DNA of 64,000 nt from Cyclobacteriaceae bacterium (GCA_030584025.1 CP129487.1:3811001-3875000); one strand, 5' to 3'. Positions 31,138 to 40,793 are shown, counted from the first letter of the stretch. Program-made: numbers and translations. The notes: generated by a model from the sequence alone, not told the origin.

Positions 31138-34011
31138 TTAATACTTGAGAAGTTTTCCGTACTCCATCCGGCTTGTACTGCGGTAGCGATAGAAGTACAT
31201 GCGCTCGCGCAATTGATCAGCGGCCAAAGTCACCTCATATGATTCGCCTCGTTGAACGTATCCCTCATACAACCGCGATACAGCATTTCCGGATTGATCA
31301 ACCAATTCCAACACAACATATTCATTTGCATCGGCCGTCCAGTTCATATTGAGTTTATCAGCAAATGGATTTGGATAAGCCTGCAAGCTGAATGTTGCCG
31401 TTGCTCCTTCAACCGTCAGGTTATCGTAAGCCACGCATAAACCTGCCTTGTATGCTGCCACGGGTTCCCAGTTGTCACAGCCATCGCAGATGGTAAAGGT
31501 TACTGTGAATGACTCTGGTTTTTTACCAAAACCATCAATATCATCAACTTTTAATCCGTACACTCCGGTAGTAGGATCTTTGCCAAACTCCATCTTCCAA
31601 CCTTCGGAGTTCGAGTAATTCTTCACCTTTCCGCAAGGGATAGCAATTGTCCAGTGCGACAAGTCGTAGCGGCAGTTACCGGTTGTGGTAATCGTAGCGG
31701 TATACGTCTTGCATGAATTAGTTTCCGAAACTACCACAAGTTGAGTCGAGAAACATTCCTCGCAGCTTTCCGGATTGTCGGAGTCTCCGTCATCATCGTC
31801 TTCGCCATCTCCATCATCGTCTCCATCGCCATCGTCTTCACCGTCATCTCCATCATCATTACCATCGTCATCTCCGTCATCATCGCCTGGATCATCCGGA
31901 TTGTCACTCACTTCACAAGTGGTAACTGTATAGGAACAACTCAACGTACATCCGTCTTTCTCTATAGTTAGTGTAAACGTAGCGGTGCTATTTTCACCAC
32001 CACTTGTATAGGTAATGGTATTTGAATTTCCTCCTGATGTAATTACCCATGATCCATCGCTGCTCGAAACGGTCCATTGATAGGAGGTGGCGCCTTCAAC
32101 TGAAGTTGTTAATGTGTTACCATCTGTTGAGCAAAGCACATTATCTGTTGGTTCGGTTATCAGGCAAGCCCAATCCGGTGAAGCCGGTTCAACAGTTACA
32201 TCAAGTTGTTTGGTGCAACCGTTTTTGTCTGTTATGGTAACCGTATATGTTCCCGGGCTTATACCTGTAATGTCTTGTGTTGTTTCACCATTCGACCAGT
32301 TATAGGAATACGGTTGCGTGCCACCGGTTACCGACAAGTCGATGGTAGCGGTACCGTCAGCTCCACAGGTAATGTTTTGCACGCTTGCCGTAGCATTAAT
32401 GGGCGGAGGTGAAGTGAGTGTGTAGGTAACGGTTCGTGAACAGCCAGTAGCGTCAGTGATGGTGAGTGTATAGGAGCCCGGTCCAAGATCAGACAATTCA
32501 TTTCCGGTTTCACCAGTTGACCATGAATAGGTGTAAGGGGCAACACCATCAACGGGGGTAACGATAATAGAACCCGTGCTTTCGCCCGCGCATAGCGGAG
32601 GTTGTATTTGTGCATTCAACTGAATGGTTTTACGCGATACCGTAATGGTTGTGGTAATCGCACAACCCTTGCTATCGGTAATGGTTACTTTGTACTGACC
32701 AGCTGTAAGGTTGCTGAGGTCTTCAGTGGTTGCACCGTTATCCCATACGAATGTGTATGGTGCGGTTCCGCCACCAACATTCAGGTTAATCGCGCCAGAA
32801 CCATCATCAAGGCAACTGGTTTGCGTAACCGTGAAGCTTAACGTTAATGTGTTGTTCTCGCGCAGGAAAAGAGAAGTGGTGGCCGTACATCCATTTGCGT
32901 CTGTTACGGTTACGCTATATGAACCCGTTGCCAGGTTTTGTATGTCTTCTGTTGTTGCTCCATTACTCCATTGGAACGTGTACGGTTCAGCACCACCTGT
33001 TACTGTAAGATTAATGGCGCCATCAGCCTTTGTACAAGATGGCAACGTAAGCGAAGTAGTAAGCGTTAGCTTTACACTGTTTTGCAGATTGAACGATTTC
33101 GTTGTCTGGCATCCGTTGGCATCGGTTACAACTACTGTGTAAAATCCGGCAGCTATATTTGAAACCAATGAGGTAGTTGCTCCGGTATTCCACTGATATG
33201 AATAAGGTTCGTTACCACCCGAAACGGTAAGCGCGATTGCTCCGGTAAAGGAACCACTACACGCAGGTTGAGTGATGCTCTCTTCAACAATAATAGCGTC
33301 AGGCTGAGTTAATGTTTCAGAAAGAGTAACAGAACTACCGTTCGCATCCGTTACTTCAACTGAATATTCACCAGCAGGGAGATTTTGTACGGATGCAGGA
33401 GTCTGTCCGCCCGACCACAAGTAAGCAAACGGCTCCTGGCCTCCTTCAATCACAACTTCTAGTGTACCATCGTTGCTGTTAAAACAAGTGGGGTTGATTT
33501 TAATCAACGATGCTTTTAACTGTGGCTCTTCATCAGCGCACGAATTGGTTACGGTTTGATAGTCGATGCACGTACCGGCTTTGTAGGCAACTTTGGGCTG
33601 CCAACAGTCTAGTTGGGATAAGCAGGCCTCGCTGGCGCAGTGGGTAAACGTAACCGTAAAACTTTTTTTGTTGCCTTTACCAAAGCCAGGGATATCATCA
33701 ATTTTAAATCCGGTTAACCCGGTTTTAGGGTCTTTGCCAAAAACCTGTTTCCAGTTTTCTGAATTGCTGAGGTTTTTAATTTCTCCACACGGAACTTCTA
33801 CCGTATAGTGCGACAGATCATATCGGCAGCTTCCGTCATGCGAAATTTCAAATTCGTATTCCGTGCAGCCATTGGTATTTTTTTCTGCCCGCACCACTTT
33901 GGTGGTGAAGCAGTTGCCGTCACAGTTTCCGCCATCATCCGCCATTGCGGTAATGGAGAAGGTTAAAATCAGCACAGAAACCAACGCGGAGACAAATCCT
34001 GAAACTTTCAT
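31138..34011 (-). CDS. T9SS-secreted SprB-repeat surface protein with duplicated end domain
   Basis: A 957-residue protein. The start at 34011 gives the signal peptide (VSGFVSALVSVLILTFSITAMA). A Cys-containing domain of about 130 residues (GSCRYDLSHYTVEVPCGEIK) follows, then six SprB-type repeats of about 70 residues (e.g. GAINLTVTGGAEPYTFQWSN), an Ig-like stretch, a linker of about 45 residues that is almost all Asp/Gly/Glu, a second copy of the Cys domain (GNCRYDLSHWTIAIPCGKVK), and a T9SS type A sorting domain (LQAYPNPFADKLNMNW). It should be exported through the T9SS and attached to the surface. Adhesin function in gliding is likely by family (SprB), not shown. Confidence 0.9.
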   Translation of the reverse strand: MKVSGFVSALVSVLILTFSITAMADDGGNCDGNCFTTKVVRAEKNTNGCTEYEFEISHDGSCRYDLSHYTVEVPCGEIKNLSNSENWKQVFGKDPKTGLTGFKIDDIPGFGKGNKKSFTVTFTHCASEACLSQLDCWQPKVAYKAGTCIDYQTVTNSCADEEPQLKASLIKINPTCFNSNDGTLEVVIEGGQEPFAYLWSGGQTPASVQNLPAGEYSVEVTDANGSSVTLSETLTQPDAIIVEESITQPACSGSFTGAIALTVSGGNEPYSYQWNTGATTSLVSNIAAGFYTVVVTDANGCQTTKSFNLQNSVKLTLTTSLTLPSCTKADGAINLTVTGGAEPYTFQWSNGATTEDIQNLATGSYSVTVTDANGCTATTSLFLRENNTLTLSFTVTQTSCLDDGSGAINLNVGGGTAPYTFVWDNGATTEDLSNLTAGQYKVTITDSKGCAITTTITVSRKTIQLNAQIQPPLCAGESTGSIIVTPVDGVAPYTYSWSTGETGNELSDLGPGSYTLTITDATGCSRTVTYTLTSPPPINATASVQNITCGADGTATIDLSVTGGTQPYSYNWSNGETTQDITGISPGTYTVTITDKNGCTKQLDVTVEPASPDWACLITEPTDNVLCSTDGNTLTTSVEGATSYQWTVSSSDGSWVITSGGNSNTITYTSGGENSTATFTLTIEKDGCTLSCSYTVTTCEVSDNPDDPGDDDGDDDGNDDGDDGEDDGDGDDDGDGEDDDDGDSDNPESCEECFSTQLVVVSETNSCKTYTATITTTGNCRYDLSHWTIAIPCGKVKNYSNSEGWKMEFGKDPTTGVYGLKVDDIDGFGKKPESFTVTFTICDGCDNWEPVAAYKAGLCVAYDNLTVEGATATFSLQAYPNPFADKLNMNWTADANEYVVLELVDQSGNAVSRLYEGYVQRGESYEVTLAADQLRERMYFYRYRSTSRMEYGKLLKY

Positions 34012-34155
34012 GGTTTTACAATTAGTAAGGCTAAATACGCCTTCTAAAGGAAAGACACGGATCAGAAGTATCAATTGGCTAAACGCTACGGTGAGTTCCC
34101 GATTATACCGACAAACCGCAGTACCGGCTGGTTACAGCCCTAAAGTCAGAAAAGA

Positions 34156-34926
34156 TTATTTTACGTTTTCGAGCAATTTCTTACGTGCAGATTTTACAAA
34201 CGCACCGTGTGTGAACATCAGGGGCGTATAGAGAAAATACACGAAACCTGAAGTCATTTGGCCAAGACGGGTTTCCCCAAAAACCAAGGCAAATATGGCC
34301 GACAGAATGGGCACACTGGCCATTAACAAGTTTGTACGAATGCTGGTGCGGGTATCAAATCGTTCGATTTCATTTAACTCAAGCTCATCTGATCTGTTCA
34401 GCGCGTACCGATACATCAATGCAAGCACAAGAAAAATGAAGGCGGCACCAAATCCATAAATAACCATGAGTTGTGTTACGGTTCCGCCCTCCATCATGAG
34501 GTTGAACTCATCCCAAATCTCCGTATTGTTTCCGTGACGAAAAATGTATATGAAATTCATGAAGAGGATGACCAGCAACTTTGCCAGAAATTTCAGGGGG
34601 TACACATAGAATAATACGATGAAGAGCAGCAGTACATTTAAGAACACGATGTACGAATTTCGAAAACCATAGCGTATGAAAAAGATAAAATGCTCGTACC
34701 AGATCAGTGAGATCAATGTAATGCAAATGGCGAATGGAACCAGATCCTTGGTGAAAGCCTGAAGCTGATAAAAAGTAATGGGCGGTGTTGTGGAGATAAG
34801 CAACAAGGTTATGGCAAGCGCAAATACGGCATCACTTAACGTTTCAATCCGCGTGGTTTCCTCGCCACGAAACCGGAACTCTTTATTCATGCCGATATAA
34901 TGATTCTTCAGTACTTCGCGAATCAT
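34156..34926 (-). CDS. TMEM175-like (DUF1211) potassium channel-family membrane protein
   Basis: A 256-residue polytopic protein with the bacterial TMEM175 signature near the first helix (RIETLSDAVFALAITLLL, the R-x-FSD-type motif with Ser-Asp conserved). Several helices follow (LVPFAICITLISLIWYEHF, VFLNVLLLFIVLFYVYPLKF). Bacterial TMEM175 proteins form leaky K+ channels. Its start overlaps the PrsW-like gene's stop (34923-34926, ATGA), so the two are translated as a coupled pair. Confidence 0.82.
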   Translation of the reverse strand: MIREVLKNHYIGMNKEFRFRGEETTRIETLSDAVFALAITLLLISTTPPITFYQLQAFTKDLVPFAICITLISLIWYEHFIFFIRYGFRNSYIVFLNVLLLFIVLFYVYPLKFLAKLLVILFMNFIYIFRHGNNTEIWDEFNLMMEGGTVTQLMVIYGFGAAFIFLVLALMYRYALNRSDELELNEIERFDTRTSIRTNLLMASVPILSAIFALVFGETRLGQMTSGFVYFLYTPLMFTHGAFVKSARKKLLENVK

Positions 34927-35630
34927 AGCTCTGGTTTATTTTGATGAGGCGGTGAAATGAATGGTGAGGATTGCTGGTGCAACCGAATGGCTTTACGGGA
35001 AAGGATAACCGCAACGATTAATGAGATAAAGGCACCAATCCAAACACCAGGTTTAAAGGAAATGAACAGAAAATAATCGTATGCGCCATGAAATATAGTG
35101 GCGATGCCCAGAGCAGCTAGGCTGTATAACATTTCATGACGATGTGTGAACTTGGCCTTGCCAAGCATGTAGCCCATCAAAATAGCAAATGTAGCATGAG
35201 CCGGTACAGCTGTAAACATGCGTACAATACCGGTGGCTACACCATATTGAAATACATAAAGCACATTTTCCAACGTGGCAAAACCCATACCTACCATTAC
35301 GGCATACATGATGCCATCAAAAGGTTCGTTGAAGTTTTTGTTGTAGTAAAGTATAAACCGGATGAAGATGAATTTGCTGAACTCTTCGATGAGCGCAACT
35401 TTAAAGAAAGCATTACCAAACTGATGGAGCACGTCATCTTCTTTAAAACTCACCACAAAATCAAGCGGCCAGCTTATGGATAGCGTAACCAACGTGCTCG
35501 CACACCCATACATAAAACTGGTAAAGAGCAGACTTACTGGCTCTGGCTCGTGCTTGTCTTTTAAATAAATGTAAACGGCAATGGCAATTCCGGGGGCGAG
35601 TGCTAAGGCGAGAAGAATAAGAAAATTCAT
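34923..35630 (-). CDS. PrsW-family intramembrane metalloprotease
   Basis: A 235-residue polytopic membrane protein with the PrsW (CAAX-like) motifs in order: VALIEEFSKFIFIRF (EExxK), DGIMYAVMVGMGFATLEN, VPAHATFAILMGYMLG and FHGAYDYFLF. The Glu and His residues form the glutamic-type active site. PrsW of Bacillus cleaves the anti-sigma factor RsiW; the target here is unknown. It lies upstream of, and overlaps, the TMEM175-like gene. Confidence 0.88.
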   Translation of the reverse strand: MNFLILLALALAPGIAIAVYIYLKDKHEPEPVSLLFTSFMYGCASTLVTLSISWPLDFVVSFKEDDVLHQFGNAFFKVALIEEFSKFIFIRFILYYNKNFNEPFDGIMYAVMVGMGFATLENVLYVFQYGVATGIVRMFTAVPAHATFAILMGYMLGKAKFTHRHEMLYSLAALGIATIFHGAYDYFLFISFKPGVWIGAFISLIVAVILSRKAIRLHQQSSPFISPPHQNKPEL

Positions 35631-35677
35631 AAATGATGTTTGGGATTTATTCGGTTATCCTTCAGGCTTAATCGTTT

Positions 35678-36220
35678 TTATTCCAGCACTTCTTCTACTT
35701 CGTCTAGTTTGGCAGTGGTGTATTTACCGCTTGTGGCATAAACGATCTTTCCATCTTTATCCAACACAAAAAAGTAAGGTATATCTTTCTTTTCAAAGTC
35801 GAGAGCCTCCTTATAGGTTTTCAATTCTCCTTTATAGAAGAGAATATAGGGCAGCAATTGCGGATCAACGTTCTTCAGGGCTTTGCGTTTGGCTGTGCCT
35901 GTGGCGGCCGCATTTACGCCCGTGAACATGGGCACGAAATACACATTTACATCGTAACCGAAACCTTCAAACAAGCCTTTGTTTTTCTGAATGAATTTTT
36001 CAAAAACCGGTTGAAACCAGCCGTTCAGTTCATCTTCTGATTTCTTGGAATAGGCCAGTCCGAGTAAGGTGAATTTACCCTGAACATGATCAGGGAGTTT
36101 GACTATTTTATCTTCCACGGTTTCGGCCTCCATAGCTGGAAAGAGTTTACCGATAACCTGTGCTGAAACAGAAGTGGCGCCAACCAACACGACAAATAAA
36201 AGCAACGTGATTCGTTTCAT
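35678..36220 (-). CDS. Exported thioredoxin-fold protein without CxxC
   Basis: A 180-residue exported protein (signal peptide ITLLLFVVLVGATSVSAQ). The sequence has the layout of a TlpA/ATP10-like thioredoxin fold: GKLFPAMEAETVEDKIVKL, GKFTLLGLAYSKKSEDEL at the place of the CxxC strand, and DIPYFFVLDKDGKIVYATSG at the cis-Pro end. No Cys remains anywhere in the mature protein, so it cannot be a thiol oxidoreductase. A structural or chaperone role is possible. Confidence 0.7.
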   Translation of the reverse strand: MKRITLLLFVVLVGATSVSAQVIGKLFPAMEAETVEDKIVKLPDHVQGKFTLLGLAYSKKSEDELNGWFQPVFEKFIQKNKGLFEGFGYDVNVYFVPMFTGVNAAATGTAKRKALKNVDPQLLPYILFYKGELKTYKEALDFEKKDIPYFFVLDKDGKIVYATSGKYTTAKLDEVEEVLE

Positions 36221-36375
36221 AGGATTAAAATTACAGAAACAAAATGATTATTGTGGAGTCATTTTTACAATCTGTTAGCAACAAATACGGTGCCGTTCAG
36301 GATGGTTTTTGTGGGTTTCTTTGGATAAGAATATGCTGAACTTAACGGAGTTCGAGTGAATTTCCGTAGGGGGCA

Positions 36376-37905
36376 TTATTTCAACTTCGTTGTTCCCCTG
36401 CTCACTTCAAGCGTTTTGGTTTTACGTTCACTCAAATTGATTTCGCGCAAGGTCTCCACATAATACCATTCCGATTTTGCACGATCAGGATACAGGGTAA
36501 GGAGCAGGTAACCGTGATCAATCCCGTTCACATATTTCAAATGCGGATTGAACTTTTGGTACAATTGCTCACCCAACTTTGCGGTGTCAAGCGGATAAAA
36601 TTCATCCCAGTTGGATGAAGAGATACTCGGTGTCCCAAACTCAACGGCAAATGCACCCGCAGATGTTTTCGGATTATATTTTTTCAAATCAAACGCCACC
36701 ACTTCAAATGCCCATGATGCATGTGTATCACCCGTCAGGAAAATTACATCTTGAATTGAATCGTGAATAATGTGATCGGCAATGAAGGTGCGCTCTACAG
36801 GATACCCGTTCCAGCTATCTGTACCTTTCGCGTTTGGCCTGAAAGATTCATCAACTACAGAAAAGATCACCTGGTTGCCAATCACCTTCCAGGTGGCGGT
36901 TGAATTTTTAAGTTTCGCTAAAAGCCAATCACGTTGCTCTTTACCCAACATGGTGCGTTCAGTATTCCATAATTCCGGATCATCTTTTCCCTCTGCCTGT
37001 TTGGTTCTTGCTTCAAGGCGTTCATCCAGCATAATTACATCGGCCAATGTTCCATATGAAAAGGACCGGTAGTGTTTTTCACCTTCGCGGATGGGCAACC
37101 ACTCGTAATAGGCTTGTTTGGCAACAGCTTTTCGCGTGTTGAAGTCGCCTTCTTCAGGTTGATGATTCTGTGCGCCTTCTGCGTAGGTATCGTTGGCCAC
37201 TTCGTGATCATCCCAAATGGTAATAAACGGATGCGCGATGCTGATTTTGCGCAAGCCTTCATCCAACCTGTATTGTGAATGTCGTGTGCGGTAATCCTGC
37301 AGCGTTACAATTTCGTGCACAGGCAGGTTTATTCGGCCGATGGTGGTATCACCATATTTGCCGGTAGCGTATTCGTAAATGTAATCGCCAAGGTGAAGCA
37401 CAGCATCAACATCTTTATCAGCAATGTTGGCGTAGGCATTAAAGTATCCGAACTCCCAGTTGCTGCAACTTACTACGGCAAAGGTCAAGCTATCGCGATC
37501 ACCAGCTGGTGCTGTTTTCGTTCGGCCCGTCATGGATGTTGCGTCCAATGCTTTAAAGCGATAGAAATAATGTTTGTCGGGGGATAGTCCTGTGGCATCA
37601 ACTTTTACGGTGTAGTCACGATCTGGATTTGTTGTCAGTGTTCCGGAATTAACAAGAGAAGAAAAACTTTCGTCCTCTGCAATTTCCCAGGTTACGTCAA
37701 TGGAGGGTAGGGAATCTTCTGGCGTGACACGCGTCCATAAAATAACACGGTCGTGTAAGGGATCACCTGATGCAACTCCGTGATAGAAAGGTTTGAGGGA
37801 TGCATCAAACAAAACCGAAACCGGCTCTGCGAGTGGGGCATATTTTTTTTCACGTTTGGAGCAGGAAATTGCCAGAACTGAAAGGAGGATGATGCAGTAT
37901 CTCAT
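36376..37905 (-). CDS. phoD: PhoD-family alkaline phosphatase lipoprotein
   Basis: A 509-residue exported phosphatase of the PhoD family. The leader has lipobox AISC (C15). A fibronectin-like N-terminal domain (GVASGDPLHDRVILWTRVTP) is followed by the metallophosphoesterase core with VVSCSNWEFGYFNAYANIAD, LHLGDYIYEYATGKYG, IWDDHEVANDTY and FLTGDTHASW. The metal set (Fe/Ca in PhoD) is consistent with these Asp, His and Asn residues. It would release phosphate from phosphodi- and monoesters at the surface. The D-to-N variation in Cys ligand was not assessed. Confidence 0.9.
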   Translation of the reverse strand: MRYCIILLSVLAISCSKREKKYAPLAEPVSVLFDASLKPFYHGVASGDPLHDRVILWTRVTPEDSLPSIDVTWEIAEDESFSSLVNSGTLTTNPDRDYTVKVDATGLSPDKHYFYRFKALDATSMTGRTKTAPAGDRDSLTFAVVSCSNWEFGYFNAYANIADKDVDAVLHLGDYIYEYATGKYGDTTIGRINLPVHEIVTLQDYRTRHSQYRLDEGLRKISIAHPFITIWDDHEVANDTYAEGAQNHQPEEGDFNTRKAVAKQAYYEWLPIREGEKHYRSFSYGTLADVIMLDERLEARTKQAEGKDDPELWNTERTMLGKEQRDWLLAKLKNSTATWKVIGNQVIFSVVDESFRPNAKGTDSWNGYPVERTFIADHIIHDSIQDVIFLTGDTHASWAFEVVAFDLKKYNPKTSAGAFAVEFGTPSISSSNWDEFYPLDTAKLGEQLYQKFNPHLKYVNGIDHGYLLLTLYPDRAKSEWYYVETLREINLSERKTKTLEVSRGTTKLK

Positions 37906-38009
37906 AATGCGGATAAATTGAAATCAAAACTAATGGTTAAGATTCAAATGCTTATTATCATTTTGTGAAATGATTAATGCATAATTTTGATTTCCTTAAC
38001 CAACTTGCT

Positions 38010-38330
38010 ATGCATTGGATATACCTGATTATTGCCGGAATATTTGAAGTGGGCTTTACCACCAGCCTGAAAATGAGCAACAACTTTACGGTTACAAAAT
38101 GGACGGTTGCGTTTTTTGTTTGTATCTCCTTAAGTTTTCACTTTCTGAATGAATCTATAAAAGTGATTCCCATCGGAACGGCTTATGCGGTATGGACGGG
38201 CATAGGTGCGGTAGGAACCGCGCTGATCGGTATTTTCTTCTTCCGGGAGTCAGCAGAATTCTGGCGCCTGTTCTTCATCCTCACATTAATCGGCTCCATT
38301 ATCGGGTTGAAGCTCGTTTCGCCTCATTGA
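38010..38330 (+). CDS. SMR-family small multidrug/guanidinium exporter
   Basis: A 106-residue four-helix membrane protein of the small multidrug resistance family. The conserved Glu in helix 1 is in IIAGIFEVGFTTSLKMSNN, and helix 3 has IPIGTAYAVWTGIGAVGTAL. The ATG at 38010 fits the family length; an upstream start at 37977 would add 11 residues. It exchanges cations for protons, with Qac-type drugs or guanidinium as substrate; the two subfamilies cannot be separated with confidence. Its 3' end overlaps the convergent DUF4153 gene by 7 bases. Confidence 0.85.
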   Translation: MHWIYLIIAGIFEVGFTTSLKMSNNFTVTKWTVAFFVCISLSFHFLNESIKVIPIGTAYAVWTGIGAVGTALIGIFFFRESAEFWRLFFILTLIGSIIGLKLVSPH

Positions 38331-40081
38331 GTCTTCATAAGCAAATAGCCTTCACAATTTTGGATAATGAACTGATTGTTCTCTCTGCGGAAGTAGATGT
38401 TATGGAGAGTCAAACGAGAGTTTCCATCCGCGCTTGTTACCGATAGCCTTTCTGGCCGTACCAAAAAATTATTTCTGTTTTCAGATTTTTCCCGGACAAG
38501 CGTATCCAGCATTGGCTTTAAATCAAACTCAATCGAAAATGAATCGCGTTTTATGGTAATGGTCGTGTTATTCACTACAGTGGCCACATCACGATCGGAG
38601 TTGTATGTTTTGAATGTTAATAAATAATTGTACCCGTGTATTTCAAACGGTTCCTGAATGGTCTCCGCAGAGAAGTATTCATATTGCGTGTAGTCTTCGT
38701 CATCGTAATTAAGACCAAGATACTCCCTGATTATTTCCGTACGCTCATATTTTTTGCTGTATCGCGACAATGAATCGGCACCAACCAAAAGGGAGTCGAT
38801 GTTAACCGACAAAATTTCTCTGAATGGTTCTTTGCCATACCGATCAACCAAAAAGCGAACCATAGCGGCTCCCTCACCGGTTGGTTCACTGGTAGTAATG
38901 GGAACAAGTTTATTGTTTACCCACGCTCCACGACTTTCAAAATAATCAATCAGGCGATTCACCTGCGAACGCGCAGAAAGCGATGACGCACTTTGCGGAC
39001 CGATTACAGCTAACAAGGCCACAATGCATAAGCTCATCGGAATTACCCGGATGTTTTGCTGACGATCGGTGAGAAAATAAATGGTGATGCCCGCCAACCA
39101 TAAGCTAAGTACAATTAAAATGTAGCGACTTTCCGTAATGCCATATTGATCAACTCGTTGCCACACGGCTAACGCAAGCACAACGATTAACGGAATCAGC
39201 AACAGGTAAAACCATTTTGAAAACGTACTGATCCAGCGGTTGCCCTCATCGTACCGTATCGGGTAAACCAACAGAATGGATAAAATGCCATAAACCGCAT
39301 ATCCTAACACCAATGACGACACAATGCCTTTAGGTAACGACCACTCAGCAATCAGTTTGATTTCGTATGCCAGTAAAATAGTGAGGTAAATGGTAGCTAA
39401 TGGAATAAGGACAAACTGGGTGAAAATCTTTAATCCCTTTGGATAGAGTTGGGTTTCTTCGAGTTCCTTCCAATTATCAGGTACGCCAGCCAGGAAGAAT
39501 GCGGTGTTGAAAATACCGGCTACAAAAATGAACAGATGTCCGTATGTTTTCTCGTCTACATCCAGGTTAAAAAGCGCATCCGTACTGGCAATGGCAATGG
39601 CCAGGCCAGCAAACAAAACTCCGCTGTATAAACCTGAAGTTAAAATCCGGATGAAAAGTAATTTGTTGTACTCCCAAAACCCCTCCACAGATCCCCTGCG
39701 GATAAACGGTGCGAACGATACAAGCAGGTGAAAGGCCACTGCAAGAAAGCCAAACCGGAATCCGTTCACCTCTTCATCAATCGGGTTTAGTAAAAAGTAA
39801 ATACCAACCAGCAGCAGCAGACCAATAAGCTTTACAATAGCTCTGCTTTTTTTAGATAAGTTATGGGCTTCTTCAAAAACGGTTGTGGAGAGCAGCAACA
39901 CCAATCCAAGGTTGGAGCAAAGGATGATGCGCAAGAGTTGTGTTTCATCTTCATTGTAATCCTGTTCAAGCAGCATCATGGCGCTGATTGTTCCGGTTAG
40001 CGTAACCAGCATTTCCAACGGGAAACGTTTGATCACCTGAATAAAGCCTTCGAACAGTTTTTGCAGGGACGGAAGTTTCAT
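38324..40081 (-). CDS. DUF4153-family membrane protein
   Basis: A 585-residue protein with about ten membrane helices in the first 375 residues (e.g. LIGLLLLVGIYFLLNP, YSGVLFAGLAIAIASTDALF) and a soluble C-terminal part (from QVNRLIDYFESRGAWVNNK on). This layout is that of DUF4153 proteins, of unknown function. A sensory or ligand-binding role for the soluble tail is only a guess. It is convergent with and overlaps the SMR gene by 7 bases. Confidence 0.78.
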   Translation of the reverse strand: MKLPSLQKLFEGFIQVIKRFPLEMLVTLTGTISAMMLLEQDYNEDETQLLRIILCSNLGLVLLLSTTVFEEAHNLSKKSRAIVKLIGLLLLVGIYFLLNPIDEEVNGFRFGFLAVAFHLLVSFAPFIRRGSVEGFWEYNKLLFIRILTSGLYSGVLFAGLAIAIASTDALFNLDVDEKTYGHLFIFVAGIFNTAFFLAGVPDNWKELEETQLYPKGLKIFTQFVLIPLATIYLTILLAYEIKLIAEWSLPKGIVSSLVLGYAVYGILSILLVYPIRYDEGNRWISTFSKWFYLLLIPLIVVLALAVWQRVDQYGITESRYILIVLSLWLAGITIYFLTDRQQNIRVIPMSLCIVALLAVIGPQSASSLSARSQVNRLIDYFESRGAWVNNKLVPITTSEPTGEGAAMVRFLVDRYGKEPFREILSVNIDSLLVGADSLSRYSKKYERTEIIREYLGLNYDDEDYTQYEYFSAETIQEPFEIHGYNYLLTFKTYNSDRDVATVVNNTTITIKRDSFSIEFDLKPMLDTLVREKSENRNNFLVRPERLSVTSADGNSRLTLHNIYFRRENNQFIIQNCEGYLLMKTQ

Positions 40082-40123
40082 GAATGAAAGGTAAGAAAAT
40101 CAATTGGTTTCCGGGAACGGCAA

Positions 40124-40154
40124 TAAAAAAGCCGCATCGGGTGGATGCGGCTTT
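40124..40154 (-). terminator. Intrinsic terminator for the thioredoxin-fold gene
   Basis: An 11-base stem, aaagccgcatc (40128-40138) with gatgcggcttt (40144-40154), loop gggtg. On the minus strand it is followed by a T-run (plus-strand As 40125-40130). It lies just downstream of the stop at 40176. Confidence 0.85.
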
Positions 40155-40175
40155 CAATTTTATATCGGTTAGTGC

Positions 40176-40793
40176 TTATGCGTTTTTCCACTTAATAGTA
40201 CAACCAATGGCTTTGGTTTTGGTTGAAGGAACTTCTTTTGATCCAAGGATCGCATCGATTGCTTCCTCCACATACTTCTTGCTTACACCTGCAGCATCAC
40301 GGGGAGCATCGTCAATCGCACCGATGTAGGCAACAGAAAACTTTCCTCCATTATTTTTTAACAAGAAAACGTGTGGTGTATTGGTGGCACCAAATGCTTT
40401 TGCAACACTTTGAGTTTCGTCAAACAAATATGGGAAATCATATTTTTTGCGCTCAGCCTGTTCAGCCATTTTCTCAAATGAATCACCTGGTGAGATAGCA
40501 GGGTCGTTTGGTTGAATGGCTACCACGGGAAATCCTTTGGACGCGTAGTTCTTGTTTAGTTCAAGGATACGCTCATTGTAAGCTTTTGAATACGGACACG
40601 TATTGCAATCAAAAATTACAATCACACCTTTGGCCGATGCATAATCGGATAGGGAAACCATTTTACCGTTTACATTTTTCAATTTGAAATCGGCAACGGT
40701 ATCGCCCACTTCATAGCCGTTCTTCAACGGACTTGCCGCTACAAACAACACGCATGCAACGGCTGCCAACAAACTTTTCATCATCATTTTCAT
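40176..40793 (-). CDS. Exported peroxiredoxin-like thioredoxin-family protein
   Basis: A 205-residue exported protein of the redoxin/thioredoxin superfamily. The start at 40793 (MKMMMKSLLAAVACVLFVAA) gives a signal peptide. The fold begins at VGDTVADFKLKNVNGK, with the redox site VIVIFDCNTCPYSKAYNE (C63, C66) and the cis-Pro in GATNTPHVFLLKNNG. This is the type annotated as thioredoxin family in Bacteroidota, where the CxTC pair reduces disulfides or peroxides in the periplasm. The next gene upstream encodes a TlpA-like protein 20 bases away, so the two form an operon. Confidence 0.85.
   Translation of the reverse strand: MKMMMKSLLAAVACVLFVAASPLKNGYEVGDTVADFKLKNVNGKMVSLSDYASAKGVIVIFDCNTCPYSKAYNERILELNKNYASKGFPVVAIQPNDPAISPGDSFEKMAEQAERKKYDFPYLFDETQSVAKAFGATNTPHVFLLKNNGGKFSVAYIGAIDDAPRDAAGVSKKYVEEAIDAILGSKEVPSTKTKAIGCTIKWKNA

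Noticed and set aside
31770..31890. Simple-sequence tract (catcat/tcgtct-like) resembling a microsatellite
   Set aside because: It is the coding sequence of the Asp/Gly/Glu linker in the SprB-repeat protein and keeps the reading frame.
32160..33540. Regularly spaced similar segments that could suggest a CRISPR-like array
   Set aside because: Spacing of about 210-230 bases with protein-level similarity fits SprB repeats; no short identical direct repeats with unique spacers.
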